NCBI GenBank assembly: GCA_014728295.1
Contig: WJLW01000130.1
Span: 1-64,000 of the forward strand
Origin: Chitinivibrionales bacterium
GTDB taxonomy: Bacteria; Fibrobacterota; Chitinivibrionia; Chitinivibrionales; WJKA01
DNA length: 64,000 nucleotides
Direction: 5' to 3'
In this document: positions 7,963 to 16,823 of the stretch, piece by piece
How the letters are laid out: every line of letters begins with the position of its first letter
How positions within the stretch are numbered: position 1 is the stretch's first letter
Notes under the pieces: generated by a model
Seen by the model: only the letters and a program-made list of their open reading frames with translations
What the model was told of the DNA's origin: nothing
Database searches by the model: none
Program-made: the position numbers and the translations under genes

Positions 7963-9645
7963 ATGCTTACACGACGATCATTCCTGCACAAATCAGCACT
8001 CGGTGCTGCAGCGCTTACGACTTCATCGGCTTTGACATTTGCTCACGAACAACAGCATAAGCCCAACATCATTTTCATATTGTGCGACGACATGGGATAT
8101 GGCGACCTGGGATGCTTTGATCATCCGGATATCAAATCTCCCAACCTCGACGGATTAGCATCCGAGGGAATGAAACTGACGCAATGCTATGCTCCGGCGC
8201 CCGTTTGCTCTCCGGCACGGGCCGGATTTATGACGGGCAGAATTCCACAACGCACCGGCATCTACGATTACATCAAAAAGCTGTCCGACACGCACCTGCA
8301 CACCAGCGAATTGACCATTGCCGAATTGCTGAAAAGCGTCGGCTATGAAACCTGTTTTGTCGGCAAATGGCATCTTTGCGGCAAATTTCGCGAACTGACT
8401 TCCCAACCCATGCCCAGCGATCAGGGATTCGATTACTACATGGCTACCGAAAACAATGCCGGACCGAATCACTTGAATCCAGGCAATTTTGTGCGCAACG
8501 GAGTCAAGGTAGGCCAGATTCAGGGCTACTCCAGCGACATCATTGCAGCGGAGGCGTTAGACTGGCTGCAAAACAAGCGAGACGAAAGCAAGCCATATTT
8601 TCTGTTTGTCAGTTTTCACTCCCCGCACGAATACATAAAAACGGCGCAGGAATACAAAGATATGTACAGCTACAACACCGTCGCCGATCCGCTCAATCAT
8701 GGTGCATTTCCCTATCGCAAATACTGGGGCAATATAACCCAAATGGATAATGCCGCCGGACAGGTACTTAGCTATTTAGATACTTCCAACACCAAGGACA
8801 GCACCTTTATCATGTTTACAAGCGACAACGGGCCTGAAACCTATGTCCGCTATAGCGGCGCCTTTCAATCGGTCGGCTCAACCGGCGGATTGCGCGGCAG
8901 GAAGCTCGAGCTTTACGAAGGCGGCATACGCGTCCCCGGAATTATCCGCTGGCCCGGACATGTCACAGCCGGGTCCACGTCGCATGAGCCCCTCAACGGT
9001 GTTGATTTGCTGCCGACGCTGTGCGACATTTCCGGCGCAGAAATCCCCACCGACCGGGCAGTGGACGGGGTCAGCTTGCTTCCCGTTTTTTCGGGAAACT
9101 CACTGCAACGATCAACCCCGCTGTACTGGCAATTTGACCAAGCGAAGGTATGCGAACCGTTTACCGTCGGTGAGTGGCCCACCTGCGACGATCACGCCGG
9201 AGAATACAACCGTGCCCCGACAACCGTTATCCGCAGAGGCGACTGGAAATTACTTGCATGGAAAAACAATCGGACTATAGAATTGTATAACCTCAAAGAT
9301 GATCCTGCCGAATCACGTGATCTCTCAAGTGTCGAGACCCAACGCGCTCAAGACATGCTCGATGCACTAATTAAATTGAAAAATGAAGTTAGTGAGGAAG
9401 GCAGGCACAATGGCGTCATAATCAGAGATGTCAAGACTCTAAACAGCGTAGGACGTAAGCGAATCAACGGCTCTGCAACGATCGACCTTGTCTCGCTTGC
9501 CGGGAGAACCCTGCAGTCACTGCACACCCGTGCACGCACAGTTAACCTGCAAAGGCTCAATCTGCCCGGTGGTGTATTTATCGTGAAAGTAAATGGCCGC
9601 TTCAGGCAGTTTGCACATACCGCATCGATACTGAAAGTGAGGTAA
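7963..9645 (+). CDS. arylsulfatase-type sulfatase with Tat-like signal and T9SS-like tail
   Basis: 560-residue sulfatase, expected to hydrolyse a sulfate ester, perhaps on a sulfated glycan. The N-terminus carries twin arginines followed by SFLHKSALGAAAL, a Tat-type signal. The metal-binding start NIIFILCDDMGYGDLG is followed by the formylglycine motif CSPARAGFMTGR (Cys82), and further metal/sulfate residues lie in FTSDNGPE and GKWHLCG. The last ~60 residues leave the sulfatase fold and read as a T9SS sorting domain (SLAGRTLQSL, then LNLPGGVFIVKVNGR). Such a tail with a Tat-like leader is unusual. No formylglycine-generating enzyme is encoded in the window. AAAGGA upstream fixes the ATG at 7963. 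The next gene downstream is a second sulfatase. Confidence 0.92.
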   Translation: MLTRRSFLHKSALGAAALTTSSALTFAHEQQHKPNIIFILCDDMGYGDLGCFDHPDIKSPNLDGLASEGMKLTQCYAPAPVCSPARAGFMTGRIPQRTGIYDYIKKLSDTHLHTSELTIAELLKSVGYETCFVGKWHLCGKFRELTSQPMPSDQGFDYYMATENNAGPNHLNPGNFVRNGVKVGQIQGYSSDIIAAEALDWLQNKRDESKPYFLFVSFHSPHEYIKTAQEYKDMYSYNTVADPLNHGAFPYRKYWGNITQMDNAAGQVLSYLDTSNTKDSTFIMFTSDNGPETYVRYSGAFQSVGSTGGLRGRKLELYEGGIRVPGIIRWPGHVTAGSTSHEPLNGVDLLPTLCDISGAEIPTDRAVDGVSLLPVFSGNSLQRSTPLYWQFDQAKVCEPFTVGEWPTCDDHAGEYNRAPTTVIRRGDWKLLAWKNNRTIELYNLKDDPAESRDLSSVETQRAQDMLDALIKLKNEVSEEGRHNGVIIRDVKTLNSVGRKRINGSATIDLVSLAGRTLQSLHTRARTVNLQRLNLPGGVFIVKVNGRFRQFAHTASILKVR

Positions 9646-9781
9646 GAGAGAACAAAAAGGAGCAGAGAGCGCTGAGTTTCACAAAAATATCATTTCTGAA
9701 ATTCAATGCTTTCCTGCCCTATTTTTTGTTGCTGCAATGATATAGTTTGTATGAAACCCGCCAACATTGCGATTGTTGCAC

Positions 9782-11332
9782 ATGACACAACGGCCCAACA
9801 TTATTATTGTTACTTCCGATCAGCAACGCAAAGATACGCTCGGTTGCTACGGTGCTAGATACGCTGACACACCAAATCTTGATCGTCTTGCCGAAAACGG
9901 CATAGTTTGCGAACGCGCGTATTGCACTAATCCGGTCTGTTCACCCTCACGCGTCTCGCTGTTTACCGGACAGTCGGTCGGCAGACACGGATGCTGGAAT
10001 ATCGGCGTAAATACACCGCAAGATACGGTTACAATCGCACATCGCTTGAGAAATGCAGGCTACCGTTCACACTACATAGGCAAAATCCACTTTCAGGCAT
10101 GGCACAGTCCTCCCGAGCATTCCCGTGAGCATTGCTGGCATATCGTGCCCGGCTCCAAACCAAATCCCCGGCCGCCGCAACCACTTTTTTCCGGCCCCTA
10201 TTACGGATTCGAAACCATCGAATGGGCGTCCGGACATACGCGTATGGGGTTGACCGGACACTATGGCGAATGGGTCAGAGGACAGGTTGACGAACAACAG
10301 TTCGCATCATTCGCCCGACTGCATAAAATCACCGGCGCCAGCTTTGGCGCCGAGGCCTGCGACTGGGACCTTCCACACCATCTGCACAACAGCGTCTGGA
10401 CGGCGGATCGCACAATCGAATTTCTGCAGCGCCACGATGCTTCTCAACCATTCTTGCTGGCGGTCGGATTTCAGGATCCACATCATCCGCATGCGCTGCC
10501 GAAAGACTTTGCCAACCGCGTCACCCCCGACCAGACACCGATACCGTCTTTCCAGAAGGGCGAACTGCTCGATAAGCCGCCCCATTTTGCGCAGGCCCAG
10601 AAAGGCGAATATTGCTATCAGGGCGAGGATGATACCACAATTGACAACCGGCTGATGGGTCAGCTCAACGGATTCGATTATAGCAGCGTCAGCATTGATG
10701 ACGCCCGGTTGTCGCGATCATACTACTACAGTATGGTCAACCTCATGGATGAACAGCTCGGAAGGATTTTTGCCTGCCTTGACAAGCAGGGATTAGCCGG
10801 CAATACGATTATCATTTTCACCACCGATCACGGAGAGCTGCTCGGCGACCACGGCCTCTGGCTGAAGGGGCCATTCCACTACGAACAGTTGATAAATGTT
10901 CCGTTAATTATACGCTGGCCCGATGCTAAAGCTAAGCGCGTCAATTCACTGGTCAGTCTTGCGGATATTGCGCCGACGCTTTTGAGACGGAGTGGCGTTG
11001 CCTTTGGCGATCGAGAGCTCGACGGCGTCAGTCAGCTCCCGGTGATCCGGGGAGATGCTGATTCGGTCAGACGTTCTTTGCTCGTCGAATGCGTTGACAA
11101 TGAGCGGGATCTCAGACTGAAAACAATCGTCACCAAAGATCGCAAACTGACCTGGTATCATGGACGAAAGTATGGCGAGCTGTATCACCTGGATACCGAT
11201 CCAAATGAAATAACGAATTTATGGGATGAGCCTGATTGCTGTGCCGAGAGGGCGCAATTGCTGAGTGAGCTGCTCGGAAATCTCGAGTGTTTGGAATTTG
11301 ACAGGCGGGGCAGCAGGATGGGACCGGCCTGA
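9782..11332 (+). CDS. sulfatase without signal peptide (choline-sulfatase/iduronate-sulfatase type)
   Basis: 516-residue sulfatase. The start NIIIVTSDQQRKDTLGCYG supplies the first metal ligands, and CSPSRVSLFTGQ (Cys53) is the formylglycine motif. FTTDHGELLGDHGLWLKG is the second metal site and is typical of the choline-sulfatase/iduronate-2-sulfatase branch. No signal peptide or sorting tail is present, so it probably acts in the cytoplasm on an imported, already cleaved sulfated compound, complementing the exported sulfatase just upstream. A TTG at 9767 opens the frame earlier, but neither start has a strong ribosome-binding site; the ATG at 9782 fits the family start. The substrate cannot be read from the sequence. 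Confidence 0.92.
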   Translation: MTQRPNIIIVTSDQQRKDTLGCYGARYADTPNLDRLAENGIVCERAYCTNPVCSPSRVSLFTGQSVGRHGCWNIGVNTPQDTVTIAHRLRNAGYRSHYIGKIHFQAWHSPPEHSREHCWHIVPGSKPNPRPPQPLFSGPYYGFETIEWASGHTRMGLTGHYGEWVRGQVDEQQFASFARLHKITGASFGAEACDWDLPHHLHNSVWTADRTIEFLQRHDASQPFLLAVGFQDPHHPHALPKDFANRVTPDQTPIPSFQKGELLDKPPHFAQAQKGEYCYQGEDDTTIDNRLMGQLNGFDYSSVSIDDARLSRSYYYSMVNLMDEQLGRIFACLDKQGLAGNTIIIFTTDHGELLGDHGLWLKGPFHYEQLINVPLIIRWPDAKAKRVNSLVSLADIAPTLLRRSGVAFGDRELDGVSQLPVIRGDADSVRRSLLVECVDNERDLRLKTIVTKDRKLTWYHGRKYGELYHLDTDPNEITNLWDEPDCCAERAQLLSELLGNLECLEFDRRGSRMGPA

Positions 11333-11630
11333 TTTTGGCAAGCACTTGGATAGAGCGGCACAAAATTTTCTCTACATTATTTGCTGGCGGCAAGATAGGC
11401 CAGCCCCGCTTCTGCGACTCCCCTATCTAAAAGATAGAGGAGACGAGAACCGGGATCATCAGCATAAAAAGGGTATTCAGAAATTCTCAATTTGCATGCC
11501 TAACTTCGTATAAAATATACGCCCTACGCAATAATTTACCTACCCTGAAAAAGTCAACTTAATTGTAGCAAAAAATAAATTTATAATTTATGCTCTGTTT
11601 GTCCGTTCACCAGCCGGTCGAACCGGCACT
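11333..11630. other. intergenic region between convergent genes
   Basis: 298 bases, A/T-rich in the right half. It contains a short hairpin CTATCTAAAAGATAG near 11424 and GCCGGTCGAACCGGC near 11611, neither followed by a clear T-run. No gene, repeat or motif of known type was recognised. Confidence 0.5.
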
Positions 11631-12107
11631 TCATTTACCCGCTTCCACAATTCGTGCCGATAATCGTTGCGCAGCCTGCTTCACTTCGTGCTGATCAGTG
11701 CGCCACACGCACCTGATCGATTCACCTTCCACAACCTTTGCATTCAGCACCTCCAACATGTCGCTCATACGCTCCAGGGCCGTGCTGTTCAAAAAAGCGA
11801 GCGGTTTCCAGGCAACTGCAAACGCCGCAGCTATCTTGCCTTTCCACGAAACTTCCTCCTTCAGGTACGCCTGCACCACACGGGAGGAACCGACTACGGC
11901 CGGGCCGCCGATAATAATGCAGTCGTACTCCTCAGACTCGGGCGGGCGCACCAGATTGACGTTGAAATCCCACGGGTTCGGATTGCTTCGCTTGCGCAGC
12001 AACCTTATCTCGACATCATGATCCCTTTCGCGCAGCGCATCGGCAATGTGCCTGGCAAAAATACCGGCATGGTCGTAAGTGGTCTGGACAAAAATACCGA
12101 TTATCAT
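11631..12107 (-). CDS. flavodoxin-like protein
   Basis: 158-residue protein of the flavodoxin fold. The N-terminal phosphate-binding segment is GIFVQTTYDHAGIFARHIAD, followed by a strand and glycine turn in YDCIIIGGPAVVGSSRVVQAYL and by KIAAAFAVAWKPLAFLNS, all placed as in flavodoxin-like FMN proteins of the WrbA/flavodoxin-family type. The phosphate loop TTYDHAG is less canonical than T.TGNT, so FMN binding is likely but not certain. It follows the MFS transporter by 73 bases on the same strand. A redox role is inferred only from the fold. Confidence 0.7.
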   Translation of the reverse strand: MIIGIFVQTTYDHAGIFARHIADALRERDHDVEIRLLRKRSNPNPWDFNVNLVRPPESEEYDCIIIGGPAVVGSSRVVQAYLKEEVSWKGKIAAAFAVAWKPLAFLNSTALERMSDMLEVLNAKVVEGESIRCVWRTDQHEVKQAAQRLSARIVEAGK

Positions 12108-12180
12108 TTACTGGTCCTTTTTAAAGTGTCTGGCTCAAACGGATATTCCGGCGATTCGCTTCACTCACCAGCCGCTGCAA

Positions 12181-13365
12181 TCAGAATCGTTTTCCCATCT
12201 TGAGTAGCGGCAGCAACAGCAGCGTTGCGGCACATATCAGACAGGTTGAAATCAATCCGACAAACCGGATGGGGAAATAATTCAGATACCAGAACCCAAT
12301 CAGCGGGGCAAAGGTTCCGCGCACTCCGGTAAAAAAGATATGAATTGACATATACACATGCGATTGATTTTCAGGAGCAAGCCGGGTGACCCAGAGGTTC
12401 CACGCCAGTCGCGCCCCGGCCAAAGCAACCCCCTGCAGAAAGCTTCCCAGTCCGATTATAAAAATATTATCGGTAAGAAAAAAGAGGGGTATTCCCATCG
12501 CTAGAAAGAGATTCACTAACATCCGGACTTTAATGAAATTCGTCCGGTCGAATATGCCGGCCCAGATCCGGGTGAAAATGAGCCGCGCAATTTCGGGAAT
12601 AACGCCGACAAGCAGCATCACCAATTGCGGCGACAGGTTTAGGCCGCGCTCTTTCTCGGCAAGATAGACGACTTTGAGCGGCAGTACCCACAGGTTGGCC
12701 AGGCCGGTAAGAAACCACAGCGCCAGCACATAGCCGAACAGCTTATGCTTCCAGACCAGCGAGAGATTTCTGAGGGGATTGCGTGCCCCTTCCTGTTGCG
12801 GGCTTGAAGCAGGGATCAGCGCGGTTGCCACTGTTCCCACAACACCGGCAAAAGCAGTGAAAATGATGACATGCCGGTAATTGCGTAAGTCAACATCAAG
12901 AAGCTTACCAAATGCGAAATGACAGATGAAAGCCGTCACTATCGACAAGGTCAATGCCGTCGAAAACAGTCGGCCCCGACGCTCTGCGGCATAATTTTCT
13001 TCGTAAATGGCCGACATGAATGGCAGCCGCAAACTGGAGCACATGATCGCAAAGGTGATCCACAAAGCGTAGGCAAAACCTTCATTGACAAAAAGGATAG
13101 CTGCCGTTCCTGCCGCGGAAACCCCCATAGGCACTGCTGCGAGGGCGGATTTGCTGAAACGTGAATTAGCAAAACGAGCGCTGTACCACAGGGCGAAGAT
13201 ATGGCCGATAAAGGGAGCGGCAGAGATCAGTGCTTTGAGAGCATCCGATACATCAAACAGCTTGACCGCAACCAGCAGTGCAAATGGTTTGGCCGTTGCC
13301 TGCAGAACGCCGTCGGATGCACCGCGCCAGATTTCCAGCCGAAATGTCTTTTGTTCACGATTCAT
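12181..13365 (-). CDS. MFS transporter
   Basis: 394-residue inner membrane protein with about 12 hydrophobic segments in two halves, typical of the major facilitator superfamily. Examples are FALLVAVKLFDVSDALKAL and AAGTAAILFVNEGFAYALW in the first half, and LVMLLVGVIPEIARLIF with the following loop RIWAGIFDRTNF in the second half. The substrate is unknown. Its ATG lies only 11 bases downstream of the stop of the TssB-TssC-like gene with no own ribosome-binding site visible, so the two are probably translationally coupled. That makes it a possible functional partner of the sheath-like protein, but this is inference from position only. Confidence 0.85.
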   Translation of the reverse strand: MNREQKTFRLEIWRGASDGVLQATAKPFALLVAVKLFDVSDALKALISAAPFIGHIFALWYSARFANSRFSKSALAAVPMGVSAAGTAAILFVNEGFAYALWITFAIMCSSLRLPFMSAIYEENYAAERRGRLFSTALTLSIVTAFICHFAFGKLLDVDLRNYRHVIIFTAFAGVVGTVATALIPASSPQQEGARNPLRNLSLVWKHKLFGYVLALWFLTGLANLWVLPLKVVYLAEKERGLNLSPQLVMLLVGVIPEIARLIFTRIWAGIFDRTNFIKVRMLVNLFLAMGIPLFFLTDNIFIIGLGSFLQGVALAGARLAWNLWVTRLAPENQSHVYMSIHIFFTGVRGTFAPLIGFWYLNYFPIRFVGLISTCLICAATLLLLPLLKMGKRF

Positions 13366-13376
13366 TATGCATGATT

Positions 13377-15095
13377 CTAAAAGCCGAACCCGAATTGGAC
13401 CACGATTTCGTGCCCCATTACCCGGTAAGGAAGGCAGACGTGGACATAGCAGGCGCGTGCGCTGTCCTGAGCGGGATGCGGCCCAACACTGACCCCGACG
13501 GCATCAGGCGGTTTGGTGTCCATATCCGCGGCAATACGCTTGAGAATAGTCGCATAAATCAATTGCTGAAGCTGATCGTCGGGAAGCTTGCGTTTGGATT
13601 CGGCAATAGCCAGTGCCAGCCTGCTGAGGTAGCCGCCAATGACGGCACGTGGAATCGAGGCGCCATCCAATTTGCACGTTTTTGAGGCCGCCAGTACAAT
13701 TTCATCCAAATCCGGTTCGCCATAGAGCGGGGCCAAACCGGCATCGATCATTTCATGCACAAGCCCCTGCTGCCAGATATCGGCAAGCGGCGAGGCTACA
13801 GTTTTCGAATCGAGCTGCAGTCCGGACGGCGCCGGCAGATCTGCCACGCAGGCCTTGTCACCACTATCGTAAACGCGATCCGTTCCCAGCCTCCCGAGAT
13901 TTTCACTCAACATGAGTCCCGCCGCTACCGCTCCGGATGCACAGGGCAGTCGATCCCGGTCGGTCGATTCGTTATAGGCAATTGAGCTGATTCGAGCTGT
14001 CCGGCCTGAAAAAGGAAGACGCAGAGCAAATGCCCCTGCAACCAGTGCTAGCCAATCGGCTTCTTCCCGGGCAATGAAGTCGCGCCAGTGCACATAGCTT
14101 TGACGCTGCACCAGCGTCTGCACACTGCCCACGTTCGAGGCAATTTGTCGCCAGTGCTGAACGCCAAAAAATGCGGGAGCACACGCGCAGAGCATCAGCG
14201 TCTGAGTGCTCTGCCCCAACTTCGCAAGGTCTGCAATCAACTCCAGGTCCACAGCGGAAGCGGATAGCGGAAAAGAAAGGATAACCGCATCGGGAGCGGG
14301 CATACCTTCGCTCCAGGCAGGTTTGAACACATGCTGCACCAACAGATCGCGCAACGCCTCACGGCTACCGGCGAGCACCCGAACTTCCACACCGCGCTTA
14401 AAATCGGTACGCTCGACCAGCAGGGCAACCTCCCGCCAGACACGCTCGAGTTCAACAAACCCCGATTCATGCACAATCGCATCCAATTGACGACTTGCAA
14501 CTGCATCGATTTTTGAAAAAAGCTGCGCAACATCACCGGAAGCCGGCACCTTGGGCGCATCGCTTGCCGCTTTCGCCAGCGCCTCGACCGGGGATGATTC
14601 GGCTGGTGGCGTCGGTTCGGCATCATCCAACCCCATCATGCCGAGAATGTCGTCAACAGCGCAACTCGATCTGGACGCGTCGGTGCGCCCCGTCCCCAGC
14701 AATGAGCCGCAGGCTGCTCTGATTCGCGGGGGAAGGGTGAGCCCGGTAATTTTTCGGGCACATTCGTCGCGGGTGATCTTTGCCTTGTGAAATTTATCGA
14801 GTACTTCTTTCACCTCGACAAGCGCCCTGAGTTCGAGTACCTGCCGCATGAGACCATCCGGCTCGAAATCTTTGAGTTGGGTGAACAAAAGCTCAACATC
14901 AAGATTCGGCGCCGGCGTGCCCAGCTCGTTTTTGACCGGGATTGCAAGGGTCGGCTTGAGTGCCTTGAAAAGATCATTCAGACTGTATTTGTCAACCGAT
15001 TGCGCGGCGCCCCCACTCTTTCCGCCACAGAGATCGGCGACATAAACGATTTGCCATTTGGGCAATTTTGGCAGCACATGGCTGGTTGTCTCCAT
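13377..15095 (-). CDS. TssB-TssC fusion-like protein (orphan contractile sheath protein)
   Basis: 572-residue protein that reads as a fusion of the two T6SS sheath subunits. Residues ~10-110 match TssB/VipA: IVYVADLCGGKSG, then LDVELLFTQLKDFEPDGLM and QVLELRALVEVKEVLDKF. A Pro/Ala/Ser linker (~140-190) follows. Residues ~190-572 match TssC/VipB: IDAVASRQLDAIVHESGF then LERVWREVALLVERTDFK, LIADLAKLGQSTQTL, APAFFGVQHW, WRDFIAREEADWLALVAG, and the last strands CYVHVCLPYRVMGHEIVVQF. Canonical systems use two genes with an adjacent hcp, baseplate and ClpV; none is found here. A TTG at 15098 precedes the ATG at 15095, and GGGAGG lies just upstream. It forms a likely operon with the MFS gene. Assembly into a sheath is inferred. 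Confidence 0.75.
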   Translation of the reverse strand: METTSHVLPKLPKWQIVYVADLCGGKSGGAAQSVDKYSLNDLFKALKPTLAIPVKNELGTPAPNLDVELLFTQLKDFEPDGLMRQVLELRALVEVKEVLDKFHKAKITRDECARKITGLTLPPRIRAACGSLLGTGRTDASRSSCAVDDILGMMGLDDAEPTPPAESSPVEALAKAASDAPKVPASGDVAQLFSKIDAVASRQLDAIVHESGFVELERVWREVALLVERTDFKRGVEVRVLAGSREALRDLLVQHVFKPAWSEGMPAPDAVILSFPLSASAVDLELIADLAKLGQSTQTLMLCACAPAFFGVQHWRQIASNVGSVQTLVQRQSYVHWRDFIAREEADWLALVAGAFALRLPFSGRTARISSIAYNESTDRDRLPCASGAVAAGLMLSENLGRLGTDRVYDSGDKACVADLPAPSGLQLDSKTVASPLADIWQQGLVHEMIDAGLAPLYGEPDLDEIVLAASKTCKLDGASIPRAVIGGYLSRLALAIAESKRKLPDDQLQQLIYATILKRIAADMDTKPPDAVGVSVGPHPAQDSARACYVHVCLPYRVMGHEIVVQFGFGF

Positions 15096-15313
15096 CAATC
15101 CTCCCGGCTAATAATCTGTAATTACGATCCATGACAAAATAACATTAACGAAGCATTCTCCAACACTTTTAGATTCGTCTGCTGCGTTCATGCCCTTATC
15201 TCTTCTATTCTAATCGGCATTCGGACAACTGCATCATACCAGCTTTCATGCTCGCTTCGTGAAGCCTGCTTTGATGCAATTGTCGGGAACTATCAAGCAG
15301 TGGAGACCTTCTC

Positions 15314-16788
15314 ATGAAGATCACTTTTTGCGGCGGCGCACGTGAGGTTGGTGCAACCTGTTATCTCCTGCATATTGACAATCGCAAGCTTCTCATTGAT
15401 TGCTGCATTCGGATGAAAACAGGCAAGGATACCCTGCCGGCCTTTCCCGTGTACGTTGACGGAATGGTGCAATATATCAATCAGGTCTACAATGGGAATC
15501 CCAATTACTTGCGCGAAGCACTTTCCACAAAGATATTCCGCAATATTGACATATTCTATGACGACAATGTCAAACGCGTCCTGGACCGGGCGATGCGCGA
15601 AACGATAGTGCGCAGTAGCGAGTCGCTATGCGTCGTTGCCAGTTCGGGGATGCTGGCCGGCGGCCCAAGTGCATATTATGCCGAACAGTTTGCCGCAGAC
15701 AAGACCAATTACATTGCCATTACCGGCTATCAGGATGAAAAAGCCCCGACGCGCTCTATTCGATCGAGGAGCTGTCAATCGCGTGGAATGGCATCGAATC
15801 CATCAAGCAGGCCGAAGTGAGCAAGGTGCATGATATCGCCAACCAAAGCCCGTGGTTTGTTCTCGACAAGCGCAAGCTGTTTCTCTATCGCCCGGCAAAG
15901 AAGGAAGAGCTCGCCCGCAAAGATGACGGTACAATGGAGCTCAACGAGATGTTTGCGCTGGTTGGTAAATTGCTGCCTTCCGCTACCGGACTCTACAAAC
16001 GCGGTGCGAGAATCGAAGAGAAGAAATGCATACTTAATTTTAATTTCCCTCATGCAGCCTGAAGAAACTATGCCGCCATTATTGACAAATTGACATCTGA
16101 GACCGGATGGACATTCGAAATCAAGATGGAATGCAATATCACCGCCGGGCACGAATTAATCCACGAGCTATTGCCTGAAAATGAAGGAATCAACAAAGTT
16201 TCGTATTTCAGGGACGCCGGACAATTTTCGATCAGAATGGAAAACGACATTGCAGGCACGGAGTGCTTTGAAGAAAAATTTGCCAAAGCAACGGGTTTGA
16301 CGCTCAAAATTACACAGCCTTCCCAAGCGCATGAAAAAAAAGCGAAACCGCAGCTTTGCGACAAACCTGAAGGCATGCTCGAGCAGAATAAAGCGATGGC
16401 CCGTATTGAATGCGCATTCGGCACAACACCTCACTCGCTTTACAAAATGAGCCGAAAAATTTCCGACGGCATTCCCTATATCGAGTTGACCTTCATCTCT
16501 CCCGCCATTGGTGAGCTCTATTGCGGTCTGATCGAAGCGCTTGAACAAGAGACCGGCTGGCATATCCTGATTTCCTCGCGCGTCAACCAAACGGCAATGA
16601 TTCAGAAGGCAAAAGCGATCTGCAAGCGCAGCGGCATAGATATTGCCGGAAATCCCAGCATTTTTACCTCCGAAAATATTATCCGCATAAAAGCGTGTAC
16701 CGCAGTTGCGGATGGATTGAAAGCGGCGACAGCACAACGCGTCAGGGAAACAACGGGGTATGATGCTGAAATTATTGGCAATGCCTGA
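15314..16788 (+). pseudogene. decayed beta-CASP metallo-beta-lactamase RNase-like gene
   Basis: The frame starts as a MBL-fold nuclease (MKITFCGGAREVGATCYLL, LLIDCCIRMKTGKDTLP) but jumps directly to the beta-CASP part (AFPVYVDGMV, then SSGMLAGGPSAYYAEQF and ITGYQDE). The segment that should hold the HxHxDH zinc motif, several hundred bases, is absent. After ITGYQDE the frame shifts (around 15740-15790) and continues as ESIKQAEVSKVHDIANQS. An in-frame TGA at 16060-16062 then interrupts it, and the same frame goes on to 16788 as a C-terminal nucleic-acid-binding-like region. Three independent lesions make this a pseudogene. Read as separate genes, the pieces would be 15314-15820, 15817-16062 and 16090-16788. 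The ATG at 15314 follows AGTGGAGACC. Confidence 0.8.
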
Positions 16789-16823
16789 ATCGGCAAGTAT
16801 ATTTTTATTATCAGAGGACGGGA

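Noticed and set aside
16090-16788. separate gene for the 232-residue downstream frame
   Set aside because: It continues the same frame after the in-frame TGA, and is best read as part of the pseudogene, though independent translation is possible.
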